This document shows positions 1-9,946 of a stretch of 64,000 nt of DNA, in pieces. The stretch comes from Xanthomonas hydrangeae. GTDB lineage: Bacteria > Pseudomonadota > Gammaproteobacteria > Xanthomonadales > Xanthomonadaceae. Position numbers and translations under genes: made by a program. The DNA lies in contig LR990730.1 of NCBI GenBank assembly GCA_905142475.1, positions 434,001 to 498,000 on the forward strand, written 5' to 3'. Numbering within the stretch: position 1 is the stretch's first letter; each line of letters opens with the position of its first letter. The notes under the pieces are model-generated. The model made no database searches. It saw nothing but the letters and a program-made list of their open reading frames with translations, and had not been told where the DNA came from.

Positions 1-1
1 C

Positions 2-496
2 ACCGCAGTGGATGCCACCACCGGCACGGTGAAGTTGCGTGCGGTGATTCCAAATCCGGACCATCTGCTGCTGCCCGGCATGTACGTCAAGGCGGTGCTG
101 TCGATGGCCGTCAACGAGCAGGCGATCCTGGTGCCGCAGCAGGCCGTCACCCGCAACAGCAAGGGCGAGGCGGTGGCGATGGTGGTCGGTGCCGACGGCA
201 AGGTGGCGCAGCGCGTGCTCAAGACCGGCGATGCTGTGGGCGGCCGCTGGGTGGTCAGCGAAGGCCTGTCTGCAGGCGAGAGCGTGATCGTGCAGGGCCT
301 GCAGAAGATCCAGGTCGGCATGCCGGTGAAGACGCGCGAGGTGACCGCTGCTGCGGCCACACCAGCTGCAGCGGCGCCGGTTGCACCTACACCGGTTGCA
401 CCCACAGCAGTGACGCCGAGTGCACCTGCTGCGGCTAAGCCTACGACCGCGCCAGCACCCGCAGCGCCGGCCAGCGCAACGCCCAAGGCCGACTGA
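2..496 (+). CDS. RND efflux periplasmic adaptor, C-terminal part
   Basis: The open frame runs in from the left edge of the window, so only about 164 C-terminal residues are present. The visible part matches the membrane-proximal region of MexA/AcrA-type membrane fusion proteins: the LLPGMYVKAVL segment followed by a VPQQAV strand and the GLSAGESVIVQGLQKIQVG region. An alanine/proline/threonine-rich tail closes the protein. It bridges the inner-membrane pump and the outer-membrane channel. It is followed after 9 bp by the pump gene, so it is the first visible gene of a three-gene efflux operon. The lipobox and hairpin domains would lie upstream and cannot be seen. Confidence 0.93.
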   Translation, partial: TAVDATTGTVKLRAVIPNPDHLLLPGMYVKAVLSMAVNEQAILVPQQAVTRNSKGEAVAMVVGADGKVAQRVLKTGDAVGGRWVVSEGLSAGESVIVQGLQKIQVGMPVKTREVTAAAATPAAAAPVAPTPVAPTAVTPSAPAAAKPTTAPAPAAPASATPKAD

Positions 497-505
497 GGAA
501 CTCTT

Positions 506-3500
506 ATGGCTCGTTTCTTTATCGACCGCCCCATCTTCGCGTGGGTCATCGCCATCGTCATCACGCTGGCCGGCGCGATCTCGATCTTCTCGCTGCCGCT
601 GGAGCAATACCCGGACATCGCACCGCCCTCGGTGACGGTCAGCGCCACCTACACCGGCGCCTCCGCAGAGACCGTGCAGAACTCGGTCACGCAGATCCTC
701 GAGCAGCAGATGACCGGCCTGGACAATCTGCTCTACATGTCCTCCAGCAGCAGCTCGGCCGGCACCGCGCAACTCACGCTCACCTTCGACTCCGGCACCG
801 ACCCGGACACCGCGCAGGTGCAGGTGCAGAACAAGGTATCGCAAGGCGAGGCGTTGCTGCCCGACGAGGTCAAGACCAACGGCATCACCGTGACCAAGTC
901 GGCCAGCGGCAGCATGTTCATGGTGCTGGCCTTCACTTCCGAAGACGGCAGCATGGACAGCACCGACATCGGCGACTACATGGTGTCCTCGCTGCAGGAC
1001 CCGATCAGCCGCCTCAACGGCATCGGCAGTGTCAACGTGTTCGGCGCCGAATACGCGATGCGCGTATGGCTGGATCCGGAAAAACTGCACACCTATGCGT
1101 TGATGCCCTCCGATGTCAGCACCGCGATCGCCGCGCAGAACGCCGATGTGTCCTCCGGCGCCTTGGGCGCATTGCCGGCACTGCAAGGCCAGCAATTGAA
1201 TGCCACGGTGACCTCGCGCAGCAAGCTGCGCACGCCGGCGCAGTTCGAGAACATCGTGCTCAAGTCCGACGCCGGCGGCGCCACCGTGTACCTGCGCGAT
1301 GTCGCGCGGGTGGAACTCGGCTCGGAATCCTACGGCTCCAGTTCCAAGTTCAACGGCAAGGCCGCTTCGGGCATGGGCCTGCAGCTGGCGACCGGCGCCA
1401 ATGCGCTGGACGCCGCCAAACTGGTGGAAGCCAAGCTCGACGCGCTCAAGCCGTACTTCCCGGCCGGGCTGAAATACGAGGTGGCCTACGGCACCACGCC
1501 GTTCGTGCGCATCTCCATCGAGGAAGTGGTCAAGACCCTGATCGAAGCGATCGTGCTGGTGGTCGTGGTGATGTACCTGTTCCTGCAGAACTGGCGTGCC
1601 ACGCTGGTGCCGGTGATCGCGGTGCCGGTGGTGTTGATGGGCACCTTCGGGGTGTTGTCGCTGCTGGGTTTTTCGATCAACACGCTGACCATGTTCGCGA
1701 TGGTGCTGGCGATCGGCCTGCTGGTCGACGATGCCATCGTGGTGGTGGAAAACGTCGAGCGGCTGATGGCCGAGCAAGGCATGTCGCCGCGCGAAGCCAC
1801 GCATACCTCAATGGGCCAGATCACCGGCGCCCTGGTCGGCATCGCACTGGTGCTCACTGCGGTGTTCCTGCCGATGGCCTTCTTCGGCGGCGCCACCGGC
1901 GAGATCTATCGGCAATTTTCGGTGACCATTGCCGCGGCGATGATCCTGTCGCTGGTGGTCGCACTGACCTTGAGCCCTGCGCTATGCGCCACCTTGCTCA
2001 AGCCCATCGACAAGGGTGGCCATGTCTCGCGCAAGGGTGTGCTGGGCAGGTTCTTCACCTGGTTCAACACGCGCTTCGATCGCGGCACCGACAGCTACGG
2101 GCGCGGTGTGGAGCGCATCGTCAGCCATCGCAAGCTCGGCTCGCTGATCTATGTGGTGCTGCTGGTGGTGCTGGGCCTGCTGTTCTGGCGCCTGCCCAGC
2201 GCGTTCCTGCCAGAGGAAGACCAGGGCATGCTGATGGTGATGTTCAGCGCACCGGCCGGTGCCACGCAGCAACGCACCCAGCAGTCGATCGACCAGGCCA
2301 CCCAGTTCATCCTCAAGCAACCGGAAGTGCAGGGCATCATGACCATCTCCGGCTTCAGTCTGGCCGGCAGCAGCCAGAACTCGGGCATGGGCTTTATCCG
2401 CCTGAAGGACTGGGCCGACCGCGACAGCTCGGCGCAGGAAGTGGCGCAACGCATCACCGGCGCGATGATGATGACGCTGCCGGATGCGCAGGTGTTTGCG
2501 TTGACGCCACCGGCCATCAACGGGCTGGGCACCAGTTCCGGTTTCACCCTGCAGTTGCAGGATGCCGCCGGCAACGGCCACGAGGCGCTGGTGGAAGCAC
2601 GCAAGCAGTTGCTGCAGCTGGCCAACGGCAATCAGAGCCTGAGTGCAGTGCGCTTCAACGGCCTGGACGATGCGCCCACCTACCGCGTGCAGATCGACGA
2701 TGCCAAGGCCGGCGCGTTGGGCGTGGCCGCGGCCGACATCAACACCACCTTGTCCACGGTGATGGGCGGGCGCTACGTCAACGACTTCCTCAACAATAAC
2801 CGGGTCAAGCGTGTTTATGTGCAAGGCGAGGCGTCCGCACGCATGCTGCCCGCCGATATCGAGCGCTGGTACGTGCGCAACAGCGATGCCGCGATGGTGC
2901 CGTTTTCGGCATTCGCCAGCAGTGCGTGGGCCTACGCGCCGCAGGTGCTGACCCGCTTCAACGGCAGCGAATCGATGGAAATCACCGGCAGCGCTGCGCC
3001 GGGCATCAGCTCGGGCGATGCGATGACGGCGGTCGCCGGCGAAGTGGACGGCATGGGCAAGGGCGTGGGCTACGCCTGGTCGGGCATGTCGTATCAGGAA
3101 CAGGCCGCCGGCACCCAGACCTGGATGTTGTATGCGGTGTCGCTGGTGTTCGTGTTCCTGTGCCTGGCCGCGTTGTACGAGAGCTGGTCGATCCCGATCT
3201 CGGTGATGCTGGCGGTGCCGGTAGGCATCGTCGGCGCGCTGCTGGCGACCTGGATGCGCGATCTGTCCAACGACATCTACTTCCAGGTCGGCCTGCTGGC
3301 AACGATGGGCCTGGCCGCCAAGAACGGCATCCTGATCGTGGAATTTGCAAAAGAACTGGAAGAAAAGGGCCAGCCCTTGATCGAGGCCACCCTGCATGCC
3401 GCACGCATGCGTCTGCGCCCGATCCTGATGACCTCGCTGGCCTTCATGCTCGGCGTGCTCCCGATGGTGATCAGCAGCGGCGCCGGCTCCGGCGGACGCC

Positions 3501-3655
3501 ATTCGCTGGGCACCGGCGTGCTCGGCGGCACGCTGGCCTCCACCGTGCTGGGCATCTTCTTCGTGCCGTTGTTCTACGTGATGGTGCGCAGCCTGTTTCC
3601 CGGCAAGGCTGTCGCGCACTCCCCCGCCGTTTCCACCTCCGAGGTGACTCCATGA
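506..3655 (+). CDS. RND multidrug efflux transporter (AcrB/MexB type)
   Basis: The product is 1049 residues, the usual length for the hydrophobic/amphiphilic RND pumps. It starts MARFFIDRPIFAWVIAI, the classical first transmembrane helix, and carries the proton-relay segment AIGLLVDDAIVVVENVERLM in TM4, where the paired aspartates are intact. A second helix bundle, including the GLAAKNGILIVEFAKE motif, lies near residue 940. The protein exchanges protons for drugs, dyes, plant phenolics or detergents in the inner membrane. It is co-transcribed with the adaptor upstream, and its stop overlaps the start of the outer-membrane factor, so the set resembles MexAB-OprM or SmeDEF. The substrate cannot be read from sequence. 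Confidence 0.97.
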   Translation: MARFFIDRPIFAWVIAIVITLAGAISIFSLPLEQYPDIAPPSVTVSATYTGASAETVQNSVTQILEQQMTGLDNLLYMSSSSSSAGTAQLTLTFDSGTDPDTAQVQVQNKVSQGEALLPDEVKTNGITVTKSASGSMFMVLAFTSEDGSMDSTDIGDYMVSSLQDPISRLNGIGSVNVFGAEYAMRVWLDPEKLHTYALMPSDVSTAIAAQNADVSSGALGALPALQGQQLNATVTSRSKLRTPAQFENIVLKSDAGGATVYLRDVARVELGSESYGSSSKFNGKAASGMGLQLATGANALDAAKLVEAKLDALKPYFPAGLKYEVAYGTTPFVRISIEEVVKTLIEAIVLVVVVMYLFLQNWRATLVPVIAVPVVLMGTFGVLSLLGFSINTLTMFAMVLAIGLLVDDAIVVVENVERLMAEQGMSPREATHTSMGQITGALVGIALVLTAVFLPMAFFGGATGEIYRQFSVTIAAAMILSLVVALTLSPALCATLLKPIDKGGHVSRKGVLGRFFTWFNTRFDRGTDSYGRGVERIVSHRKLGSLIYVVLLVVLGLLFWRLPSAFLPEEDQGMLMVMFSAPAGATQQRTQQSIDQATQFILKQPEVQGIMTISGFSLAGSSQNSGMGFIRLKDWADRDSSAQEVAQRITGAMMMTLPDAQVFALTPPAINGLGTSSGFTLQLQDAAGNGHEALVEARKQLLQLANGNQSLSAVRFNGLDDAPTYRVQIDDAKAGALGVAAADINTTLSTVMGGRYVNDFLNNNRVKRVYVQGEASARMLPADIERWYVRNSDAAMVPFSAFASSAWAYAPQVLTRFNGSESMEITGSAAPGISSGDAMTAVAGEVDGMGKGVGYAWSGMSYQEQAAGTQTWMLYAVSLVFVFLCLAALYESWSIPISVMLAVPVGIVGALLATWMRDLSNDIYFQVGLLATMGLAAKNGILIVEFAKELEEKGQPLIEATLHAARMRLRPILMTSLAFMLGVLPMVISSGAGSGGRHSLGTGVLGGTLASTVLGIFFVPLFYVMVRSLFPGKAVAHSPAVSTSEVTP

Positions 3656-5085
3656 TGCGCACGACATCCCTCAGCCTGGCGGTGGCCTGTGCCATCGCAT
3701 TGAGTGGCTGCGTCAGCATGGCGCCGCGGTATGCACGCCCGGATGCGCCGGTGCCCAGCGTTGTCGGCGACACCGGCAGCGCGGATAGCGCTACGTCCAA
3801 TGCAGCTGCGCTGGATTGGCGGCAAGTGCTGGTCGACCCACGCCTGCAGCAAGTGGTCGCACTGGCGCTGGACAACAATCGCGATCTGCGCGTGGCGGTG
3901 CTCAATATCGAACAGGCGCGTGCGCAGTACCGCATTCAACGTGCGGACCTGTTCCCGGCGGTGGATGTCACCGTCTCGCATAGTGCGCAACGTGCTGCGG
4001 CAGCGACCAGTTTCACCGGTGCGCCGCAGATCATCCGCAGCGCCACCGGGCAAGTGGGCATCACCAGTTGGGAGCTGGATCTGTTCGGGCGCATCCGCAG
4101 CCTCAAGAACGAGGCGCTGGAAACCTATCTGGCCAGCGAGCAGACCCAGCGCAGCACGCGTCTGAGCCTGGTGGCCGAAGTGGCCAGCGGCTGGCTCACC
4201 GTGGCTGCCGATCAGCAGCGGCTGGCGCTTGCGCAGCAAACGCTGGAGAGCCAGCGCAAGACGCTACGCCTGACCGAGTTGCAACACGACAACGGCATCG
4301 TCTCCGGGTTGGATCTGGCGCAGATCCAGACCAGTGTGGAAAGTGCGCGTGCCGATGTGGCCAGTTTCACCACCCAGCTGGCGCAGTCGCGCAATGCCTT
4401 GAATCTGGTCGCCGGCACACAGGTGCCAGCGGCGTTGCTGCCGGCTGCCGATGCGATCGATACCGGCGTGGCATTGGCACCGCTACCGGCCCGGCTGGAA
4501 TCGCGGGTGCTGCTGCAGCGTCCGGACGTGTTGTCGGCCGAGCACACGCTCAAGGCCGCCAATGCCGACATCGGCGCCGCGCGCGCCGCGTTCTTCCCCA
4601 CCATCTCGCTCACCGGCAACGTCGGGCGCGGCAGCGATGCCTTGTCCAGCCTGTTCGAGGGCGACCACACCTGGTCGTTCTCGCCCAGCGTCAGCGTGCC
4701 GATCTTCCGTGCCGGCGCCTTGAAGGCCGAACTGGACGTGGCCAAGCTGCAGAAAGACATCACCATCGCGCAGTACGAACTGGCGATCCAGACTGCCTTC
4801 AGCGAAGTGGCCGATGCACTAGCCGAACGCACACAGCTGGACGAGCGCATGGACGCGCAGCGCGCCCTGGTCGACGCCGCGCAACGCGGCTTCACCCTGT
4901 CGGACGCGCGCTACCGCAATGGCGTGGACAGCTATCTGGTCGCGCTGGACGCGCAACGCACGCTCTATAGCGCGCAACAGACCCTGATCAGCCTGCGTCT
5001 GACCGAGGCGAGCAATCGGGTGAGCCTGTACAAGGTGCTCGGCGGCGGCGCCGATGCGCAGTCGCAACCGTTGGCGCAACAGTAG
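3652..5085 (+). CDS. Outer-membrane efflux lipoprotein (OprM/NodT family)
   Basis: The start at 3652 overlaps the stop of the pump gene (ATGA), giving 477 residues, typical of the NodT/OprM family. The N-terminus is a lipoprotein signal ending in the lipobox LSGC, so the mature protein is acylated at Cys20. Two OEP repeats follow, with the family sequences GQVGITSWELDLFGR near residue 130 and RPDVLSAEHTLKAANADIGAARAAFFPTISL in the second half. The protein forms the trimeric outer-membrane channel for the RND pump in the same operon. A longer frame opening inside the pump gene is a shadow and was not used. Confidence 0.95.
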   Translation: MMRTTSLSLAVACAIALSGCVSMAPRYARPDAPVPSVVGDTGSADSATSNAAALDWRQVLVDPRLQQVVALALDNNRDLRVAVLNIEQARAQYRIQRADLFPAVDVTVSHSAQRAAAATSFTGAPQIIRSATGQVGITSWELDLFGRIRSLKNEALETYLASEQTQRSTRLSLVAEVASGWLTVAADQQRLALAQQTLESQRKTLRLTELQHDNGIVSGLDLAQIQTSVESARADVASFTTQLAQSRNALNLVAGTQVPAALLPAADAIDTGVALAPLPARLESRVLLQRPDVLSAEHTLKAANADIGAARAAFFPTISLTGNVGRGSDALSSLFEGDHTWSFSPSVSVPIFRAGALKAELDVAKLQKDITIAQYELAIQTAFSEVADALAERTQLDERMDAQRALVDAAQRGFTLSDARYRNGVDSYLVALDAQRTLYSAQQTLISLRLTEASNRVSLYKVLGGGADAQSQPLAQQ

Positions 5086-5118
5086 CCCTGCATGGAGGCG
5101 CGAGCGTCGGTGAGTCGA

Positions 5119-5399
5119 GTGCGCGGTGCCCTCACCGCTTGCGGGACACGCCGCAAGTACGTCCATGTAGGCTCGGTGGCGGCATCCATGCCGCCACACG
5201 GTCCCGCAAGCGGCGAGGACACCGCACCAGAAAGTTAGTCGGCTGCTTTGTTGAAACCATGCACACCGACCATCTTCATTGGTCCTTGCCCGCTCACCGT
5301 CGCGGGACCTTACGCGGCATGGATGCCGCGTAAGAGCCTACACGGACGTACTTGCGGCGTGTCCCGCGATGGTGGGCGGGCAAGGGCCCTGCAGCAAAC
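5119..5399. repeat. Intergenic repeat element, copy 1
   Basis: About 280 bp that recur at 43179-43458 with roughly nine of ten bases conserved by eye. The element is built from nested inverted repeats: a perfect 24-bp pair at 5141-5164 and 5344-5367, a GGCGGCAT/ATGCCGCC palindrome near 5180 and a CGCGGCAT/ATGCCGCG palindrome near 5325. No protein is encoded convincingly. It sits just after the efflux operon, as a transcript-end or palindromic-unit repeat would. Confidence 0.8.
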
Positions 5400-5618
5400 C
5401 CGCAGATCATCCGCTCTAAAAGCCCAAGCACCCACGCCGTTCAATCACCTCTCAAGCCAACCAAGATCCGTGAACGTAGGAGTCGTGTTGGCCGCGCTTA
5501 GGCGAGCAAGAACTAACTGCATGCAACATGCAAAGAGCGGCTATCAAAACTACTGCGCACCCACCTGACGACTACTCGCTACGTTTTGTTAACCGCTCTA
5601 AGTGTTCCCACGCGTACT

Positions 5619-5648
5619 GCGATGGCCGACGCGAACGCCGGCCATCGC
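5619..5648 (-). terminator. Hairpin downstream of the hydrolase gene
   Basis: GCGATGGCC at 5619-5627 pairs perfectly with GGCCATCGC at 5640-5648, 23 bases after the stop of the minus-strand hydrolase. There is no U-tract, so this is a terminator-like or mRNA-end hairpin and not a proven intrinsic terminator. The bases between 5400 and 5618 hold nothing I can recognise. Confidence 0.4.
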
Positions 5649-5670
5649 ATTGCACGTCGCTAAAAACGCA

Positions 5671-7629
5671 TCACTTCGCAGCGTTGGCGTTCATCACCGC
5701 GTTGCGGCTGGCATCCAGATACTGCGCCGGATCGCGCATGCCGGTGGTGTGGCATTGCCCGGTGGTGTGGCCGCGATTGACGCCGCCCGGCAGCTGCGCA
5801 TTGACCTGCTCCACGGTGCCGTCTTCGGGGTCGTTCAACACCAGATCCGAGGCCGCATTGCAGTAATCGTTGGTGTACCAGTTGGTCTTGGCGAACGAGG
5901 TCGTGTAGTAGTTGACCTTGGCCCGCGCATCGGCCGGAATGCCGGCCAGCCACGCCTTCGCACCGTCGTAGGTCATGTCGGTATTGGTGCCGCAACCCAC
6001 CCCGAACCACGAACCCACCGCCGCCAGAATGCCCGACAGGTTGGTGCCTTGATACGGCGTGCCCACCGACTGCATCACCCGCCCGCCGCTGGCGTTATCC
6101 AGCCCGCTCCAGTAGTAGGTATACAGATGCAACGCAGCCATGCCGCCCTGGCTGTGCGCCACCGTGGCGAACGAAGACCACTGGCTGGCGAACTGCGCCA
6201 ACCGCTGTGCGAACTGGTCGTTGCTGCGATTCTGTTTGGCGTCGATAAACGACGAGGCATTGGTGAATTGCGCCTGCGGCCACACGCCGTTGGAGCAATA
6301 GCCGTGCACCAGTACCAGTTGCGAGCCGGCCGCCTGCGGCTGCGCCATTGCACTGGCACTGACCAATGCAGCGGGGCGCGGCCCCATACGCATGCTTTCG
6401 TCGATCGCACCGGCAGACCGCGCGATGCTGGCACGCCGTAACGCGGGCAGCTGCAACGGCAGCATGTCGGCCTGCACCAAAGGGATGTAATGGTCCGGGT
6501 CCTCGATACGCAGCCCGCGCACGCTAAATGGCGCACGCGCACCGGCACGCGCAATCCAGCGTTCGTCCAGGCTCAGCGGCAGCTGGCCTTGTTGCGGCGT
6601 CAGCATGCCGCCGATCCATGCTACCGGCACCTCCTTGCCTTTGGCATCGGTGCCCCACACCTGGCCGAACACACGGTAGTGCGACGGCGCCTTGCCGCGC
6701 GCGACGATGGGCAACGCAATGCTTAGCCGCGTGCCATCGGCAGCACGTGCGCTCAGTGCATTGCCGAGCAAACGCAACGAGGTATCCAGCACCGGCAGCA
6801 CATGCTCGCTGGTGCGCACGAACGGCTGCCCGGCCTGGTCGTGACCACGCACGATCACCTGTGCGACCCAGGTGCCTTCGGCAGTCGGTTGGAACGTACC
6901 GCCATACACGCCATCGCCAGCTGCACCATCGTCGTGTTGCCCGTCATCGGCCATCGGCAGCGTGCGGATGCCGCCTTGCGGATCGATCACACGCAGGCTC
7001 GCTGTCTCGATCTGCCCAGCCTGCGCGGCAAGCAAGGTCGCGCCGCGCGCATCGTTGCCGCTGAGCAGCGCATTGAGCGTCAACGATTGACCCACCTGCT
7101 GGCGACGATTGCGCGCATACGAAGCCAACTGCGTGCGTGCATCGCCTTCCATCAAGACATAGCCGCGTTGCGCCACCGGCGATGCCGATTGCAGGGTCAG
7201 CGACCATGCACCGTTCTGTGCCGATTCCACTGCGTAACGCATGCCGCTGGTGCCACTCTCTGCGCTGCCCAGCAATGTGCGTTGTGCCTGCAGTTGCGGT
7301 GCAACGGTAGCGGCACGCGCGCCGGCAATGCGTGGTGCGGTCACTGCCGCATCCCACGGCTGGTCGCCGGCCAACACCATGAAACGCAGGTGGCCGTTTT
7401 CCACCGGCAAGGTGCCTTGCCAACGCGCGGAGTTACCCGCAGGTGCCAACTCCACCGGCAGCAAGGCGCTTTTGGAAAGAATCGCCGACTCGGCCGGATC
7501 GGGTGCGCGCATCTGTGCGAACTCCTCCGGCGGGCCAGCCAGTTGTTTGGGCTGCAGCTCCGCCGCCGCAAGCGGCAGGGACACGAGCGACAGGCTGCAA
7601 AGTAATGACAATAACGACGGCTTCGGCAT
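5671..7629 (-). CDS. Secreted alpha/beta hydrolase (lipase/esterase-like)
   Basis: The start at 7629 was chosen because GGAGAG precedes it and it opens a clear signal peptide (MPKPSLLSLLCSLSLVSLPLAAAE). The longer upstream frame lacks both. The 652-residue product has a long N-terminal half of Ig-like or beta-rich character (repeated DDGQHDDGAAGDGVYGG-type sequence near residue 250). A C-terminal hydrolase domain follows, with the oxyanion segment VLVHGYCSNGVW near residue 437, the nucleophile motif VAHSQGGMAAL near residue 490 and a late GHTTGQCH histidine. Several cysteines suggest disulfides. It is probably exported and perhaps a type II secretion substrate. The substrate is unknown. Confidence 0.75.
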   Translation of the reverse strand: MPKPSLLSLLCSLSLVSLPLAAAELQPKQLAGPPEEFAQMRAPDPAESAILSKSALLPVELAPAGNSARWQGTLPVENGHLRFMVLAGDQPWDAAVTAPRIAGARAATVAPQLQAQRTLLGSAESGTSGMRYAVESAQNGAWSLTLQSASPVAQRGYVLMEGDARTQLASYARNRRQQVGQSLTLNALLSGNDARGATLLAAQAGQIETASLRVIDPQGGIRTLPMADDGQHDDGAAGDGVYGGTFQPTAEGTWVAQVIVRGHDQAGQPFVRTSEHVLPVLDTSLRLLGNALSARAADGTRLSIALPIVARGKAPSHYRVFGQVWGTDAKGKEVPVAWIGGMLTPQQGQLPLSLDERWIARAGARAPFSVRGLRIEDPDHYIPLVQADMLPLQLPALRRASIARSAGAIDESMRMGPRPAALVSASAMAQPQAAGSQLVLVHGYCSNGVWPQAQFTNASSFIDAKQNRSNDQFAQRLAQFASQWSSFATVAHSQGGMAALHLYTYYWSGLDNASGGRVMQSVGTPYQGTNLSGILAAVGSWFGVGCGTNTDMTYDGAKAWLAGIPADARAKVNYYTTSFAKTNWYTNDYCNAASDLVLNDPEDGTVEQVNAQLPGGVNRGHTTGQCHTTGMRDPAQYLDASRNAVMNANAAK

Positions 7630-7931
7630 GGCGACATCTCTCCTTGAACGTTGCGAAGCAATGCCGCTGCGCATGGCAACGACATCGGATGCAGCGCCCC
7701 CTCGCCGCGATTCACCGATGGTTATACCGCGCGCTTGTGACAGGTCTGCTGTGCGCTGCAGCACCTCACGCGCAGCCAACAAATCCACAGAAATGAATAG
7801 TACGGACTGTGATCCAGGTCGTGGACATGTCGACTCCGCGCACCGCACTGCCAGATCACACGCATGGTCGGTGGTCGATGTCGAGCGCCGTACTCGGCGG
7901 GCATTCGTCCACCCAGACGATCGTGCGAAAG
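7630..7931. other. Intergenic, hydrolase promoter side
   Basis: About 300 bp between the hydrolase start and the stop of the MTHFR-like gene, both on the minus strand. It should hold the hydrolase promoter. I see no convincing operator, RNA gene or small gene in it. Confidence 0.4.
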
Positions 7932-8828
7932 CTACTGTGACCTGCGCGATGCCGAGGTCGACAAGATGTGGGCCGCGCTGCGGGAGCGATACTGCTCTAC
8001 CCACGCGACAGACTGCGCGATGCCGCCGAAGGGAAAGAAGTGCAGGCTCACGTCTCCATGCGCGTCGGTGAGGCCGGTGGCGAGGCGATCCACAAAACGA
8101 TCCGGCCCCGCGCTACCGAACAGCTTGCCGATCGAGATGCCGTACTTGGACAGCATCGCTGCGCATGCGCCCACACCGCAACGTGCGGCATAGCGCGCGA
8201 GCACCGCGACGCCGGCAGGACCGGGAACGCCCACACGCACGGGATGTGCAATGCCACGCGCGCGCAGCGCTTCCAGCCACGTCAGCACGATGTCGGCATC
8301 GAACGCGAATTGGGTGACGATCAGCGGCGCCATGCCGCGCTCGGCGATGCTGCGACACTTGCGTTCCAGCACATCCCATTGATCGGTTGCAGGCATGCTC
8401 GGATGGCCTTCCGGATGTCCCGCCACGCCGATGGTGGTGATGCCCGCGCGCTCGAACACACCTGTATCGATCAACGATACGCTGTCCGAAAACGGCCCGA
8501 TCGCAGAAGGCGCATCACCCGCGATCACCAGGCAGCGCTCAACGCCGGCTTCATCGACTGCGCGCCTGACGAAGGCATGTAGCGCATCGAGCGAGGCGAT
8601 GCGGCGCGCCGAAAGGTGCGGCATGGGCGCGAACCCGAGGGTGCGCACCCGCTGTGCTGCGGCCAGTCGCGCGTCGTCGTTCTGGCTGGGCAGGTAGGGG
8701 ATGGCAATGGTTGAGCCACGCAGGATCTGCGGCGCCGCTGCGGCCAGTGCGGGCATGTCGGTTGCGCCGACTTCCAGCGAATAGGCGTCGGTGAGGGTGC
8801 TGGCGAAGCTGGGCGGATCCGGATACAT
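7932..8828 (-). CDS. Methylenetetrahydrofolate reductase family protein
   Basis: Starting at the ATG at 8828 (MYPDPPSFASTL) the product is 298 residues, the length of bacterial MetF. It shows the MTHFR barrel signatures CLVIAGDAP near residue 105 and PLIVTQFAFDADIVLTWLEALRARGI near residue 185. Established MetF enzymes reduce methylene-THF to methyl-THF with FAD. This one diverges from canonical MetF at the N-terminus, and such paralogues often serve in demethylation pathways. It lies downstream of the MetR-type regulator on the same strand and beside mesX/mesD, so a role in methyl supply or salvage is plausible but inferred. No strong ribosome site is visible. Confidence 0.75.
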   Translation of the reverse strand: MYPDPPSFASTLTDAYSLEVGATDMPALAAAAPQILRGSTIAIPYLPSQNDDARLAAAQRVRTLGFAPMPHLSARRIASLDALHAFVRRAVDEAGVERCLVIAGDAPSAIGPFSDSVSLIDTGVFERAGITTIGVAGHPEGHPSMPATDQWDVLERKCRSIAERGMAPLIVTQFAFDADIVLTWLEALRARGIAHPVRVGVPGPAGVAVLARYAARCGVGACAAMLSKYGISIGKLFGSAGPDRFVDRLATGLTDAHGDVSLHFFPFGGIAQSVAWVEQYRSRSAAHILSTSASRRSQ

Positions 8829-8934
8829 CAAAGGGGGTGCCGTCCTCTGGTGGCGATTGGGTGGCTCCCGCATGTCAGCGCTGATCGAGCGGGAAGGCGG
8901 CCCGTGCAACACGCGCGCCTGGCGATGGTATCCA

Positions 8935-9849
8935 TCAGTGGGCTCCCGGCGGAGTGGCGCTGCCATTGCCAGGCGCGCGCGCCAGTTCGATGAAGGCCCG
9001 CAGGTAGTCGATGGCGATATCCGCCTCGCGTGCGCCCAGGAAGATCTGCTTGGGGATGCCGCGCGCACCCAGCCGCACCGGCACCACATCCATCCTGGAA
9101 GCATATTCCTCCACCAGCCAGCGGGGCATGGCGGCCACGCCGCGGCCACTGGCCACCATCTGCATCATGATGTCGGTGGTTTCGATGGCCTTGTGGCGCC
9201 TGGGCGTGACACCGGCCGGCAGCAGGAACTGGCTGTAGATGTCCAGGCGCTCGAGGTCCACCGGATAGCTGATGAGCACTTCCCGCGTCAGCTGCTGGGG
9301 CTTGACGTAGGCAGCCGACGCCAGCGCATGGCCGCTGGCCACGACCAGCACCTGCTCGTAGTCGAACACCGGCTCAAACCGCAGCCCGGGCTTGTACAGC
9401 GGGTCGGGCGTGACCAGCAGATCGATCTCGTAGCCGAACAGCGCGCCGATGCCGCCGAACTGGAACTTCTGCTTGACGTCCACATCCACATCCGGCCAGG
9501 TGGCCAGATAAGGCGCCACCAACTTGAGCAGCCACTGGTAGCAGGGATGGCATTCCATACCGATGCGCAACGCGCCGCGTTCGCCCTGCGCGAACTGCCC
9601 CAGGCGCTCTTCGGCCAGGTCCAGTTGCGGCAGCACCCGGTTGGCCACCGCCAGCAGATACTGGCCGGCCTGGGTCAGCCGCAGGCTACGCCCCTCGCGC
9701 AGCCAGACGTCGGTACCCAGCTGCTGCTCCAGCTTTTTCATGCTGTGGCTCAGCGCCGACTGGGTCAGGTTCAACACGCCGGCTGCGGCCGTCAGCGAGC
9801 CTTGCTGCTCGACCTGCTGGACGATGGTGAGGTGGATGCGCTCAAGCAT
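8935..9849 (-). CDS. metR: LysR-type regulator of the MetR group
   Basis: The product is 304 residues with an N-terminal winged helix-turn-helix (GSLTAAAGVLNLTQSALSHS, residues 17-36) and a periplasmic-binding-like effector domain. The effector domain begins RIGMECHPCYQWLLKLV, which closely follows the MetR sequence (IAIECHSCIQWL) known to sense homocysteine. FDYEQVLVVASGHALA and QMVASGRGVAAMPRWLVEEY are further MetR-like stretches. It is transcribed divergently from the flavin reductase-mesX-mesD genes and upstream of the MTHFR-like gene. It is therefore the obvious candidate regulator of the whole methionine cluster. The functional match is inferred from family similarity. Confidence 0.82.
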   Translation of the reverse strand: MLERIHLTIVQQVEQQGSLTAAAGVLNLTQSALSHSMKKLEQQLGTDVWLREGRSLRLTQAGQYLLAVANRVLPQLDLAEERLGQFAQGERGALRIGMECHPCYQWLLKLVAPYLATWPDVDVDVKQKFQFGGIGALFGYEIDLLVTPDPLYKPGLRFEPVFDYEQVLVVASGHALASAAYVKPQQLTREVLISYPVDLERLDIYSQFLLPAGVTPRRHKAIETTDIMMQMVASGRGVAAMPRWLVEEYASRMDVVPVRLGARGIPKQIFLGAREADIAIDYLRAFIELARAPGNGSATPPGAH

Positions 9850-9946
9850 TCAGATGATCCGAATTCATGGATTGTTGAAATAACACCATTTTACTTCATT
9901 GAATGCGAGCCCTAGCATCGGGGTTCGTCGTTCTAGGTCCACCTGC
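9850..9946. promoter_or_regulatory. Divergent promoter region, metR / flavin reductase
   Basis: A 97-bp AT-rich gap in otherwise GC-rich DNA. It contains TTGAAATAAC and TTCATTGAATG segments that resemble halves of the MetR operator TGAA-N5-TTCA, but no exact full site. It must carry both promoters. Confidence 0.5.

Noticed and set aside
1982..3667. A 561-codon open frame on the minus strand inside the RND pump gene.
   Set aside because: It is the complement of a high-GC gene, is rich in His/Arg/Gln and has no domain. It is a shadow frame.
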